NCBI RefSeq assembly: GCF_017916325.1
Contig: NC_090140.1
Span: 69,501-133,500 of the forward strand
Reading direction: 5' to 3'
Source: Leishmania martiniquensis
Lineage: Eukaryota > Euglenozoa > Kinetoplastea > Trypanosomatida > Trypanosomatidae
DNA length: 64,000 bases
Within the stretch, counting starts at the first letter, position 1. Each line of letters starts with the position of its first letter. The notes under the pieces are model-generated. The model worked only from the letters and a program-made list of their open reading frames with translations. It did not search any database and had not been told where the DNA came from. Shown here piece after piece: positions 1-10,845 of the stretch. A program made the translations under genes and the position numbers.

Positions 1-60
1 TCGTGCAAAGGACGTTCACCTCTGGGAACAGTGGCCTTGCGACGGCAAAGTAATCTGCGC

Positions 61-1878
61 ATGAGCACGCTCTGCCCCACAGCACCGCCGCCATTGCTGA
101 GTGCGTGGGGGGCGGCCGGTGGTGTTGCACGATGCTGTTGGGACTGCGGGCGGGTGTGTGACAGTGCACCAGCTAACGTTGGCGGGGTGGACGTGGCGCC
201 TCTTTCTTCGACGAGCGCGGCACCCTTTCGGTACAGCGACAAAGACGCTTTGCTGGACAGCCTCCGTAAGGATGACCATTCACTTAGGGTGGAGGATGCA
301 GGGACACTGGTCTACGTGTGCTCCGACTGCCACGCCATCTCCGCGGGACCGCACGGTGCCTCTTCCCTCAGCGTACCAGGCAATGCGCCGGCGCCGATGG
401 AGGGGGTGAAAGCGTCGGAGTGCGACATAGCGCGCTGCAGCCTCTGTGGCAGCACGGAGCCCGGCTACTACACTACCGCCTTCAGCTGGGCATGCAATTG
501 TGGCGCCCGCAACGCTGCGCTGCACGCCTACTGCCATGCATGTTCACGGGCCGCACAGCAGCCCGCGGTGACGTGCACGCACTGCAGCCACGCGCAGCCT
601 GTCAGGGCAGACGCGGCGGGAGAAGAGAGTAGGGGTGAGTGCGAGCGCTGCCACCACCCACACCCTCGCGCACTCGCTGCCATTCATCAGCACCGCCTTG
701 TCCGCTGCCCGGCGTGCCAAGGCCGTGTGCTGTCCACGAGCTTACAGTGCCCGCACTGCGCCTCCACCGCTGTGGCGGCAGTGGCAGCGCTGCTTCCAAC
801 GGAGGCGGACCAACCGTGGGTCTGCCACCACTGTGGCACAGCACACGCGATACGCGGCAGCATGGATGGCGAGCTGCGCCCCCCGGCGCACCTGGCGGGC
901 GTCTCATCCTCGCGTGCACCTCTGCAACTACTCCTCACGCATGCTGACGACGACTGCTGCACAACGTGCAGTACGCGCCGTCTGCCAGCTGCCACGTGGG
1001 AGCGTGGACGTCTTTGGGGGTGCAGCAAGTGCGGAGAGCCACACAACTGCGGACTGGCGTGCCGACGATGCTGCGCTCTGGCCCCTGGCGTTCCTGGCGG
1101 CGAGGTGTATGTGTGGCGCTGCGCGGCGTGCGACGCCTATCACCCCAGCTGGGAGACACAGTGCCAGACTACCGGCTGCGGAGCTCGAAAAGGAACTGTG
1201 GGCGCGTACCAGCGCTTCTGCTACTCACCCTGGAGATGTGCTGAGTGTGGTGGCGTAACGCTGTCCTCGCACGCGGCCGCCTGCGCCTCCTGCGGTACGG
1301 AGACCCCGCTGCCGTTGCGTGACACCCCGTGCACCTACGCTGACGCGTGCGCGACGGCGGCGAACGCAGAGAAGCGTGGTGCGAATGCGGAGGCGCACGA
1401 CAGCGCACACGCCCATGAAGAGGAAACGACAACTGAAGTCGATGAATGCGCCGATGGAGGCGTGCAGAAGACCTCTGGCGGGGCCTGTGCAACTCGTTCC
1501 ACATCGCCTGCTGACCCGCTCAGGGTTCAGCCTCCACAGCATGCAGAGACTACCCAAGTTTCGCGTCTAGCAGAAGTGGAGGCGTTACTGCTACAGGCAG
1601 CTGCACACCCAACCCCGCCGTTGCTTACCTGTCCGCTGGACACGGCGGTGGTGGAAGCAGTGTCGCCGACATCACGGTGGCCGCGCAGGAGCGGCGGCAC
1701 CTCCGCACAAGGAGGCGAGCTAGCGGGTGGTTTGGCCATGGCAGCTACTGATCCAACACACCGCAACAGCGCCGCTACGGGTGGGGACATCGGTGGCGCC
1801 GGATTTACCCCAGAGCCGTGGGAGGACGCGTACGCCGCGATGGTCACCTCCTATTGTGGCCGGTGTGACGCCGGATAA
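61..1878 (+). CDS. multi-zinc-finger protein (CxxC / RanBP2-like), possibly 5'-partial
   Basis: A protein of 605 residues if it starts at the ATG at 61. The frame is open back to base 1 with no stop, so the true start may lie outside the window. The first three quarters carry a series of paired CxxC motifs, roughly twelve knuckles, among them CWDC, CSDC, CSLC, CTHC, CERC, CPAC...CPHC, CHHC, CSKC...CRRC, CAAC and CAEC...CASC. Several start with W-x-C as in RanBP2-type or zinc-ribbon fingers (WRCAAC, WRCAEC, WVCHHC). The last third is low-complexity and ends with a CGRC. Such fingers bind zinc and often RNA or ubiquitin; kinetoplastid mitochondrial RNA-processing complexes contain RanBP2-finger proteins, but nothing here ties this gene to them. 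No catalytic domain is visible. The function is unknown and the zinc-finger assignment is confident. Confidence 0.78.
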   Translation: MSTLCPTAPPPLLSAWGAAGGVARCCWDCGRVCDSAPANVGGVDVAPLSSTSAAPFRYSDKDALLDSLRKDDHSLRVEDAGTLVYVCSDCHAISAGPHGASSLSVPGNAPAPMEGVKASECDIARCSLCGSTEPGYYTTAFSWACNCGARNAALHAYCHACSRAAQQPAVTCTHCSHAQPVRADAAGEESRGECERCHHPHPRALAAIHQHRLVRCPACQGRVLSTSLQCPHCASTAVAAVAALLPTEADQPWVCHHCGTAHAIRGSMDGELRPPAHLAGVSSSRAPLQLLLTHADDDCCTTCSTRRLPAATWERGRLWGCSKCGEPHNCGLACRRCCALAPGVPGGEVYVWRCAACDAYHPSWETQCQTTGCGARKGTVGAYQRFCYSPWRCAECGGVTLSSHAAACASCGTETPLPLRDTPCTYADACATAANAEKRGANAEAHDSAHAHEEETTTEVDECADGGVQKTSGGACATRSTSPADPLRVQPPQHAETTQVSRLAEVEALLLQAAAHPTPPLLTCPLDTAVVEAVSPTSRWPRRSGGTSAQGGELAGGLAMAATDPTHRNSAATGGDIGGAGFTPEPWEDAYAAMVTSYCGRCDAG

Positions 1879-3270
1879 CGCTAAGCTGTGAGAAACGCGC
1901 GGATGTGGGCCGCATAGGCCCTGAAACGTCCGACCACAGCTACACGCAACGATCCCGTTCGCGCACCCCTCATCTTCTCCACAGCCTCCCTCTCTCTAGC
2001 TCCCTCTGTCAGGCACATGACTCCCGGTGGTCCACTCTGCGTGCACGTGTTCGTGAGTGGAAGCCATCACCTAATGCGGAAGACCGCGCCTACTCCTGCA
2101 CGGTCTCGACCCTGACAGCAGCACTATCACCTTCGCCAGGGCCCGCCCAGCCCTTCTCGCCTTGCCCCGTTCTCATTGCTTTCCTTCACCTGAGGCCCTT
2201 CTCTTCCCCCCCTCTCAACCACCACCAGACACTCACACACACGCACACAAGCCCGCGTGTGTGCGTTCGCACGGGCCGGCTGCGACGTCATAGCGAAAGC
2301 TGTCTGCCTCAGAGGGAGAGAGGGAGAGGGAGAGCGAGCCGCCATTGCGCCGACGCGCGTTGGGAAGTCGGCCCCCGCTGACTGTGTAAAACGCAGCAGA
2401 GCACTCAGCGGTGCGGCGCGCCTTTGCAGCCTTTTCTCTCCCCCTTTCTTGTCTGCCGCAGCTGCGGCTTCACCTTTCCGGGGACGGCACGTTTGCGCTC
2501 GCTGCTATCCGAAAGGAGCGCTCCGGCACACACTGACGGCGGCAGCGACGAGCCCTTGCCGTGCCTCACCCGCAGGCCGCTGCATAAAATACAGTGAAGA
2601 GCCCCGCAGACGGGCCGAGTCGCGATTGTGTGCACAAAACGCGTAAGAGGTCCAACTGGGTGACACACGGAGGGTGGAGGGTGGCGGTCAGCTGGGCGGA
2701 TGGTCGGCACCGCGCTCTCGTCCGTGCAGGGGCGCAACGCATTTTTGTGCGCGTCGATTCGCCCATGCGGGAGCGATGCGCCTTGTGCCTGGCGCTGACG
2801 GGCCCGGTGTAGGCGGCCAGATGGCGCACACAGGTCGCACCGTCAGCGGATGGGATCGCATGCGGGCACGCGAACGCGCTCATGGCCTCGACGTGCAACT
2901 CTTTCTGTCTCTCTTTCCCCCGTCTTTCCCCTCTCTCGACGCGTGGCGAAGGGAAGAAGGTCGTATTCCTCCGTACACTGTGCCACTGACACGCCACGTC
3001 GACGATTCACCTCACTTCTTCTGCATCAGCTCACTCGAGCATCCCCTCTCCCCTTTCCTCTGCGCTTGCCTGTGTGCGCGCTGTCCTCCTCGGCGTTTTG
3101 TGGACGTCTGCGTGCTTGTCGATTTCTGTCAGATGCGGCAGTGTGAACGCCTCCCTTCTTCTTTCTTTATGCTGTGCTATATCTGAGCCTCAACGCTGTG
3201 GTGCACACTGCGTTGCCTGACAACATCCTCCGTACGGCCGTGCAACATAGGGACTCTCTCGAAGGGATCG
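1879..3270 (+). other. intergenic region, zinc-finger gene to phosphatase
   Basis: No convincing gene. It holds pyrimidine-rich stretches at about 1960-2010 and 2150-2215, the 801-bp repeat copy 1 (2207-3007), and a CT-rich tract at 3008-3165 that probably directs trans-splicing of the phosphatase mRNA. Confidence 0.7.
2207..3007 (+). repeat. 801-bp direct repeat, copy 1
   Basis: This stretch is repeated in the same orientation at 40703-41503. Aligning the two by eye at an offset of 38,496 shows one substitution, A at 2428 against G at 40924. The flanks differ completely on both sides. It carries no coding sequence I can support. It ends 264 bp before the phosphatase ATG, a position like that of copy 2 relative to trypanothione reductase. 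It could be a dispersed retroposon-derived element of the SIDER type or a recent segmental copy. I cannot identify the diagnostic SIDER signature in it. Confidence 0.93.
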
Positions 3271-6105
3271 ATGGCCTCGTCGACCCCGGCGCAGCAGTCT
3301 TCTACACTGCCGCCACCACTGCACTCTCCACCTTCGCCGTACACCAAAAATCGCACCTCTACCTTCGGCAGTGCTTTTGAGGAGTACGACGATGCCTCTG
3401 CTTGCCGCTCGAAGCGGCTACCGACGCAACCACCAACGCCTCAACAGCAGCAGCAGCAGCAGCAGCAGGTGCATGGGCGGGAAGGAGATCGATACGATGC
3501 GGACGGCTCAGGAGGAGGGCGATGGGGGCAGAACACCTCGCAGCCGTCTACGCCGTGCACCGAGCTCCCATCAAGCCCTCACGCGAAGCCGAGTGTGAGC
3601 CCGGCAGGGTTGGCTACGCCGCCCTCGAGCGTCGCTAAAGACGCTCGTCTCGCTTGCCGGCAGTATCTCGAGGAAGCCTACACTCCGACATCTGCGTCCG
3701 AGGCGGGCGGTGAAAGCGAGCGACCCCAAAAGAAGGAGCTGCGCCTGGAGGACTGCACCTCCAACAACTTCAACTACCGCTCAGTTTTCTCACCGGCCTA
3801 CGTGCTGTCCTCGGCCACCTCGCTGAGCCTTGACACTGGGTGCACGGACGGGCGTGACTTCAGCATGTTCTCCTTCACCAGCAGTGTACGCGATAACCTC
3901 GACGCTCTCGGCGGCTCGATGTGTCGCCGGGCGAACCCGCTGGCGTCGAGCAACAGCATGGCCGCCGACACCACCGAGACGCCGCTGGTCGCGCATGGTG
4001 TGCCGGCGCCGTCGTCACCGACCTCCTCCACCGTGCACGTGGCGGCCGGGCGGCCCACTGCAGGCGCGGCGGAAGGGAGTGGCGCCTTTGCCGCCCGCAT
4101 GTCGAAGTTCAAGCGGCGCCTGCAGAACCTCAGCGGCCCCGCGTTCGATCTCAAGGCCGTCCAGGAGGCGCAGCGCAGCTTCCTCGAGGAGGAGGCAGTG
4201 TGCAACGCTGCTCAATCGTACCCGATGAGCGACATCACGTCGCTGCTGGCGGTTGGTTCGTGGAAGGACGCCTCGGATCCGGTGCTGCTGAAGAAGCACA
4301 ACATCGGCTACGTCTTGAACGTTGCCAAGGAGCTCATCCCCACGGAAGAGGCGAAGGCAATTGCGGAGAAGAATGATATTGTCTCCGAGTGGATCCCCAT
4401 GAGCGACTCGCACTCGCAGGATGTGTCGGAGCACTTGCTCAAGGCGTTTCGCTTCATAGAGCGGGCCCGTAAGGAGCACTCGCGCGTGCTCGTGCACTGC
4501 CGTCGTGGCATCTCGCGCAGCGCCGCCATTATTGTGGCGTACCTCATGGCGTCTGAGCACCGCAGCTACGAAGACGCGCTGAGGTTTGTGACAGAGCGGC
4601 GCAGCTGCGTCTCTCTGAACTTGGCGTTTCAGGAGCGTCTCTCCGAATTTGTGCCCAGCAGCGAGTTCTTCCACGGCTCCCCTCTACAGCCGCCACCGCC
4701 GCAGCAGCAGCAGCCGAGCGCTGCGTCTCCGCCTTCCGCATCTTCTTCTGGCGTCCTGCTGCCCACACATAGTGTCCCCGCATCACTCACAGACAACGCT
4801 AGCAGCGGCCACGCCAGTCACCTGCGCCAGCCGAGGTCCATGCCGAAACCAGAAAACCCGTTGCTGCGTCCGCGTGAGTGCCATAGCGTGTCGAGCAGCG
4901 CCAACAGCAGCCGCGCCAGCAGCGGCGTGCGCACGGCGCCATCACAGAGCTCCGGGCCTCCGTTGAAGCCCCGAAGGGAGAGGAAGCGGTGTCTTCGGCC
5001 GCTGCGTGCGAGTAAGCAGACGAGCCTGTGGTGCTCAACGGTCTCCAGTTCAACGCCGACATCAACGACAGCCACCTCCCTCAACTCGGCCTCGCTCGAG
5101 GAGGTTTCTGCCTTTCACTCGCCACTGCAGAAACATCAGCATAGTCGACGCGGCAGCGGCGTACCGCGAGCTTTCGGTACTCTGAGCAGCACAACCAGGA
5201 TGTCGACCCCGTCGGTCGCGACAACTGCCATGCCAGACAGGCGAAGCGCTGAGGACGAGGTGATGGGGACGCCTGCGCCGGAGAGCCTCTGCAGCCGTGA
5301 CAATGGTGACAATGAGGGAGAAGAGCCCAGTTCACCGATGGGCGCTGACTACCGCGGTACCCTCGCGCGGTTCAGCGTTACTCAAGCAAGTAGCAGCTCG
5401 ACATCCATCGGGTCGCCGAAGAACCTGCCGCGCAGCTATTCAGAGGAAGAGGTGCGCCCCATCACCACTGCAACGACCACGGTGACGGCTACGCTGTCGC
5501 ACCTCAGCAAGCATGTCCCCGATGGGACAACGACAACGGCGAACGAGGAGGCCGGTGACGGCGAGGTGCAATGCGGCAGCAGCAGTGCCAACACCAACGA
5601 AAGCTTCTCACATCTTCATTGCAGTCCTCGCGTGCCCGCTCACCGTGGCAACGCTTTCGACGACTTCTCCGGCGGCGACGACGACGGCAGTGGGGCGCCG
5701 GAGTCCACGCCGACGACAGAGCTGCCGCTTTTGCAGAAAAAACGTTACCGGAAATCGCGCCTCCGCACCTTAATTTCTGGCGACGCGGCTGCTACACCGT
5801 CCCCCGTGACGGAGTCGCAGCCGTATAGCGCGGTGCAGCTGCACTTGCCCGTCCCAGAGAGCGGCCGCAGCGGCAGCGAGGAACAGCAAGACTCCGAGGC
5901 AAGCGAGATGAGCAACAGCCACGCCGCTACCGTGGGTGGCGATAAGATGAGTACGACAGCCACTAGAAGCGGACCTTCAGCCACGTGTTACGGCACTCGG
6001 AACTCTTTCAACGAGGAGGAAGTCGCACCCCCGTCACCGACGGCGTCGCAGTCGTCCCCCGTCTTGGCGGATGCAATCCCCCCTGTGCCAAGTCGCAGCG
6101 GGTGA
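3271..6105 (+). CDS. dual-specificity protein phosphatase with long disordered tails
   Basis: A protein of 944 residues. The catalytic domain lies at about residues 300-450 and has the cysteine-phosphatase signature HCRRGISRS at 409-417 (nucleophile C410, arginine R416). The probable general acid is D379 in PMSDSHSQD; the 31-residue spacing to the cysteine is normal for this family. The AYLM helix follows the P-loop as in MAPK-phosphatase-like enzymes, so dephosphorylation of Tyr and Ser/Thr is expected. The first 300 residues contain a run of nine glutamines near residue 60 and Ser/Thr/Pro-rich sequence. The 490-residue C-terminal part is Ser-rich, probably disordered and phosphorylated, with no second domain visible. 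The ATG at 3271 follows a long pyrimidine tract and repeat copy 1. Substrate and location cannot be read from the sequence. Confidence 0.93.
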   Translation: MASSTPAQQSSTLPPPLHSPPSPYTKNRTSTFGSAFEEYDDASACRSKRLPTQPPTPQQQQQQQQQVHGREGDRYDADGSGGGRWGQNTSQPSTPCTELPSSPHAKPSVSPAGLATPPSSVAKDARLACRQYLEEAYTPTSASEAGGESERPQKKELRLEDCTSNNFNYRSVFSPAYVLSSATSLSLDTGCTDGRDFSMFSFTSSVRDNLDALGGSMCRRANPLASSNSMAADTTETPLVAHGVPAPSSPTSSTVHVAAGRPTAGAAEGSGAFAARMSKFKRRLQNLSGPAFDLKAVQEAQRSFLEEEAVCNAAQSYPMSDITSLLAVGSWKDASDPVLLKKHNIGYVLNVAKELIPTEEAKAIAEKNDIVSEWIPMSDSHSQDVSEHLLKAFRFIERARKEHSRVLVHCRRGISRSAAIIVAYLMASEHRSYEDALRFVTERRSCVSLNLAFQERLSEFVPSSEFFHGSPLQPPPPQQQQPSAASPPSASSSGVLLPTHSVPASLTDNASSGHASHLRQPRSMPKPENPLLRPRECHSVSSSANSSRASSGVRTAPSQSSGPPLKPRRERKRCLRPLRASKQTSLWCSTVSSSTPTSTTATSLNSASLEEVSAFHSPLQKHQHSRRGSGVPRAFGTLSSTTRMSTPSVATTAMPDRRSAEDEVMGTPAPESLCSRDNGDNEGEEPSSPMGADYRGTLARFSVTQASSSSTSIGSPKNLPRSYSEEEVRPITTATTTVTATLSHLSKHVPDGTTTTANEEAGDGEVQCGSSSANTNESFSHLHCSPRVPAHRGNAFDDFSGGDDDGSGAPESTPTTELPLLQKKRYRKSRLRTLISGDAAATPSPVTESQPYSAVQLHLPVPESGRSGSEEQQDSEASEMSNSHAATVGGDKMSTTATRSGPSATCYGTRNSFNEEEVAPPSPTASQSSPVLADAIPPVPSRSG

Positions 6106-9100
6106 AGACGTGTGGCCGGGATGGGGGCTCTGGTACGCGCCGGCGCACATGCGGACAAGAGGAGAAAGAGGGCGACGACACAGCCAGAGGATCGCTGCAG
6201 GAGGCGTCGAGGCGAAGAAAGTCGGCCACGCCTCTTCTTCTCGTCAGCTTTTTTTTCCGTCTGCTTCTTTAGGCGGCACACTTCACGCAGCTGTTGAGGT
6301 TAGGTGAGCGGGAGAGGTGGCGGACTGTTAGACTCCACACCAGGAGCGGTGCCGATACCAATGCGGCGAGCGTGCTGACGGTCTCTCTTTCTCTGTCCTT
6401 GATGTCCCTCACGTGTGCCGGTGCTCCAGTTTTGTCTCCTCCATTCCCCTCCCCTCCGTCGTGCTGCTGCATGCACGCGCACTCATCGAACGCGCACAGC
6501 GTCTCCTATCATGCGCACAGGCTCCTCTAGCCCCCTCCCCTCCCAGTGCCCTCGCCTCGATACGCGCGCTTCCCTCCCCACCGCCGTACCGAATCGCGTA
6601 GCCTCGAGTCATGTCAGTGCCGCTGCTCGCTTTCTTGCCCACACGCCTGTCCGCGAACATTGCCCAAGGTATCTTGGCTTTTTTTTCATCTGTGCGTCAG
6701 GTGACGCCGATCGTTGTGCGTGTGTGTGCGGGTGGGGAGAGAGAAAGCGGCGGCGGCCGTGAGTGCGGAGAGGAATAATGAGACGCCGCCTGTTCGCCCC
6801 TTCCCCCATCTTTTCATGGGCGTGCCCTGCCCTCCTCCCCGTACGTTGCTCAGCCTCGTCCTCCTCTGCCCCATTCTCTCCTCGTTCTCTTCTATTCGCC
6901 GTTTATGCTACTGCTGCACGTGTTTTTGCCGCTTCCTAGAAGTGAAACGTACCGCATCACTTTAGGGAGGTGGCCAACGCGGCTGTGCATGTTCGCTGGA
7001 GAAGCCAAGCCGTGGCATGTCGCCAAAAGAGTGGAGGAGGCGCAGAGATATTACCTTCTGCGGCGGGCTGTTGTGGATGAGCAGGAACTGAGGGCTGTAG
7101 AATGACGCGCCGAGAGGAAGAGAGATGTACAGTCACGGTAAAAGGTGTGTAATCGTCGTTGTCATGCAAGCGAGCCCACAGCGCGCGTGCATGCGCTTGA
7201 TTGTTTCTGCCCTCCCCACTTTCTTCCGTTTTCAACCTCACTGCCGCTGGACTGTCTCCGTCCCTTCGCCCTCTATGACGGTTGTCGTTGTTGCTCCCTC
7301 ACTCGGACGGCTCTCTCCACCACCTCCCTACTCCCCCTTCAGTCCCGCGCGGCTCATATCCGCGGCAGCACACTCGTTGGAAGAGAATTGGTGTTGTCGC
7401 TGCAAAGCGAAACGGCAGTGAACAGCAACGAAGACGCCTCTCCCGCCACCCCCACCCCTTCGCCCCTCCTCCCCCATTCACCGCCCTCTTTTCTCTCTGC
7501 ACGCGCACATGTGCGCGTGTGCGGTGAGGTGGCCGACTCGTTTGTCCCCCACACTCTACGCCGCGCTTGGTTCTCCTGTCGCCTGTCCCCGCCCTCGCCG
7601 TCCCCCTCTCGTCTTCCCTTTTTCGTTGCTCTTTTTTTTTTTGGTTTATAAATGTATTTCTTTCTGTTTGCGTTCCGTTTCATGGCTTCGCGCGAGACGC
7701 CCTCCGCATCTCACGCGTCGCGGAGGTGCCCTGCTCTCTTCTTCCCACCTCCCTTCCCCTCCTCTTCCTCCCCCCGTTGCGTCTTCCCCTACTGCTGTAC
7801 CTGCGCGTGTCGCGCACTTGCCCGCCTGTTTGTTCGCCATTATGCTGCAGCTGTGCGGTACGCCTCAAAGTTGTATGCGCGCGAGTGTGTGGCGCTTCTC
7901 TTCTCATGTCCGCCTCCCCCCCCCGCCGCCGCCGCCGCCGCCCCCTTTCTTGTGTGATTTTGTTGCTCCTCGCTCTCTTTGTTTTTTTCAATGGGCCTCT
8001 CGTGATGGGCAGGAGGAGGGGGGTGGTGGTGGAACGAGGCACGTATGCAAGCGTACCCGTGTGCACATGTCTGCCTGCGTGTAATACCCTCAACGCCACC
8101 CCTAACACGCGCACACACACTTTTTTTTCTTCCCCCAGTGCCGACAACCTCGATTCATCGTCCCTCCCTTCTTCGGGTATCCACTACACGTCGCACCTCA
8201 ATGTGTACCCACCTCTTCATTCACCTCTCCCCTCCCCCACACCCCTCGCTCAACACTCGCGAGCCTGCGCGCGTCTACCTGTCGGTCTGACGAACTGCAG
8301 ACGCACCGACCCACGTGCGCACGAACGGCAAGCAGGACTGCGGGCGCAACGCGAGCGCGCGAGAGCACTGGAGGTTGTGCGTACGCGTGTTCCCTTTCTG
8401 CTCCTTCCACCAATCATGTAAGCAACCAATCAGACCATGAATGCGTAGATGCGAGGGTAAGCGTAGTGGCGTTGATAATGAGAGGGAAGAGGGGGAGAGG
8501 CTGACCCGCGCGTCGGTGCATGCGTGCAGGGCATACAGGGGCAGGGGCAGGGAGGGAGGGCGGGGGGGCTCCTCTCTGGGTACCCTGTGCACCTGCTTTG
8601 GAGGACTTCTTCACTTCGCTGGCACACGGAACGGCACAGGTTGGCTCACTCAGAGGTGTCCAGCAGGACCGAGACCACCACGCCCCCTGAAGCACTCATC
8701 ACTACCGCTGCCTGGAAAACCGCCGGTCACGCGGCTGTGTGTGTACGTGTGTATCCAAAGTAGAGGTGGTAGAAAGCAAGACGAAAGAAAAGAAGGGGGT
8801 CGTGGGACGACGGCTACAGCCCACAGTTTGTGCACTCTCAGGTGGACCTTGGCGACTGCCAACAACTTTGCCTCTCCCAACCCCCTGCTGTCTGTGTGTC
8901 TCGCTGGTTCCCTTTTTTTTTTCTCTTCAGGTGTTTCGTGTGGTGTGGTGGCCGTTCACTCTCACCTACGGCCGAAGAGCCGCCTTCTATGGCGTACGCT
9001 CCCCTCTCCCCCTCTCCTCTTTCCCTTTTTTCTGTTGCCTTTTCTTTTGTTCGCCGCTGTGATTTCACGTTTGGCTGACTCGCTCGCTGTCACCCACACT

Positions 9101-10845
9101 CCCTCTTTTTCTGTTGTGCGTGTGTGTCGCCCACTTATGCGACTGCTGCTGCCTCTGTGCCTGACGGAGGCGGTTGGTGCGTGTGCGTGTGATTGGGTGT
9201 TTTTGTCTTCGTCACCATTGCCAATGGACGCGGAGCGGCACGCTCTTTACACACATATATATATATAAGGGAAGCCAAGCGGTGGGGCCAGCTCTTCTCG
9301 CTGCATTTCCTCGCCCCCCCTCTTTCCGTGTCGAGTACGATTGGTGCTCTTTCCACGACTCATTTTTTTCTTTGTAACATGTCTCTGTCGCGCTCCTCGG
9401 ACCATTCGTGCTTCTTGTTGGCTGTTCTTCTCTGGTTCGTAGACGCCACCGTACACGACAACGACGATCACCACCGCCACCACCACCGCTCTCCCATCTT
9501 CTACCAGCTTTCTTTGGCTTTGCGTCCCCAACCCCTTTTTCATTGCTTTTGGCGGCCCTTTCGCCCACTGGTTGCCGCGCTCCTCCGTGTCCGTCTTCCT
9601 TGGCGCGAAGCGGAGGAGGGAAGTCGCTCTTCTTCACCCCTTGTGTGTGAGCCTGCGTGTGTGTGTCTCCAATGGCTGCCTATGCGAGTCCTCGCGCTCG
9701 CCTTCTCTCCAGCCAATACTGACGTGTTTTGCTATGGCGCATCTCTGCGTGCCTGTGCGTGCCGGTGTCGGTCGGTCAACTATTGAGACCCTCTCTCTCG
9801 CTCTCTTGCTCTGCGCTTTCGTGTCTTCCCGTTCGCGCGCGCGCGCACCGTCCTCTGCCCATATATATATATATTAGCGGGTGCTATTTGCTGCGGTTGT
9901 TGTGCTTGTGGAAGGCGGGGCACCCATCCCCCTCCCCCACCCCACCCCTCGCCATTGTTCGAGCCCCCTCATGGAGGCGCCTGGTGCCTGCGACAGTCTT
10001 TGCCCTTTTTTCATAGACATCGCTTTGCATCACGAAGTGGTCGTGGCCTGGCGTGTTGGGGCGTGGCTGTTGCCCCCTCCTCATTCTCCGCCCGCCCTCC
10101 CACACACCTTCGTTGCTGCGTCTTGCTTGCGCCACGTCCTCTGCGTCACTTCTTCAACGGATTGCGATGTGCTACGGCAGCGATCACCACCATCGTCCTA
10201 GTTGATCGGCGCCGGTCCCCTCTCCTGCTACTGTTCCGCGATACCTTCTCCACATGGCTCGCCCCCTCCCCCTCCCGCTGCCGACCTTTTCTGTGGTTGC
10301 CGTCGCCGATCCCTCTGAACGGTAAGCACGTCTCCGTCTGGGCACACACCCCTCCCTCCCTCTCTCGGTCCCTTTTGTACATATCTCTTGTCGACCATTC
10401 GCCGCGTCCTTTGCCGTCGTATTCTGTCTTCGCCGCATCTCATTTTGTTGTTGTTGTAGTTTCGCTCGCTCTCGCTACGTGGTCGCGGTGCCGTCGTCGC
10501 AATCCTCCATGTGAACTTGGTTGCTTGTGCGTGTGTGCGCGCGGCAACAAGAGCGGAGCGGAGGGGGACCAAGGCAAAGGCTCCCTCGATCTCTGCTGCT
10601 CTCGGCCTCTCCTCTGTATGGCCTCATCACCGAGAGGCTGCCCCCTCTCCTCTCCTATGATTACGGCTTACGATGTCTCCTCGTCCCAGCCCCCCCCACA
10701 CACACACACACCTCTCACTTTGTCGTCCGCATCGCCTGGGGATGCACCCTCCTCCTCCTCTAACCACATGCACGCACGCACAAGCAAGCGTTCACCACTC
10801 CCTTCTCCTCCCCCCGCACAGCACAGCACCACCTCTACATCATTC
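6106..10845 (+). other. 4.7-kb gene-free interval
   Basis: I find no credible gene in this long stretch. The open frames translate to low-complexity Ser/Pro/Cys/Leu/Arg-rich peptides typical of CT-rich UTR DNA. It contains many polypyrimidine blocks, a poly-T run at about 7631-7641, a (CCG)n tract near 7920-7942, (CA)n/(GT)n runs and (TA)n runs at 9255-9267 and 9861-9875. A more G+C-balanced patch at 8430-8870 has no recognisable coding content. It is probably the long 3'UTR of the phosphatase plus the 5' region of the Nar1 gene. Confidence 0.6.

Noticed and set aside
7567..9268. Open frames of 284 and 275 codons in the long gene-free interval
   Set aside because: Their composition follows the CT-rich and GT-rich DNA, with no domain, no periodic codon bias and repeated homopolymers.
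9955..10845. In-frame upstream extension of the Nar1 gene of nearly 300 codons
   Set aside because: It translates to Pro/Ser/Leu/His-rich low complexity from pyrimidine DNA, and known Nar1 proteins begin about 25 residues before the first cysteine, matching ATG 10846.
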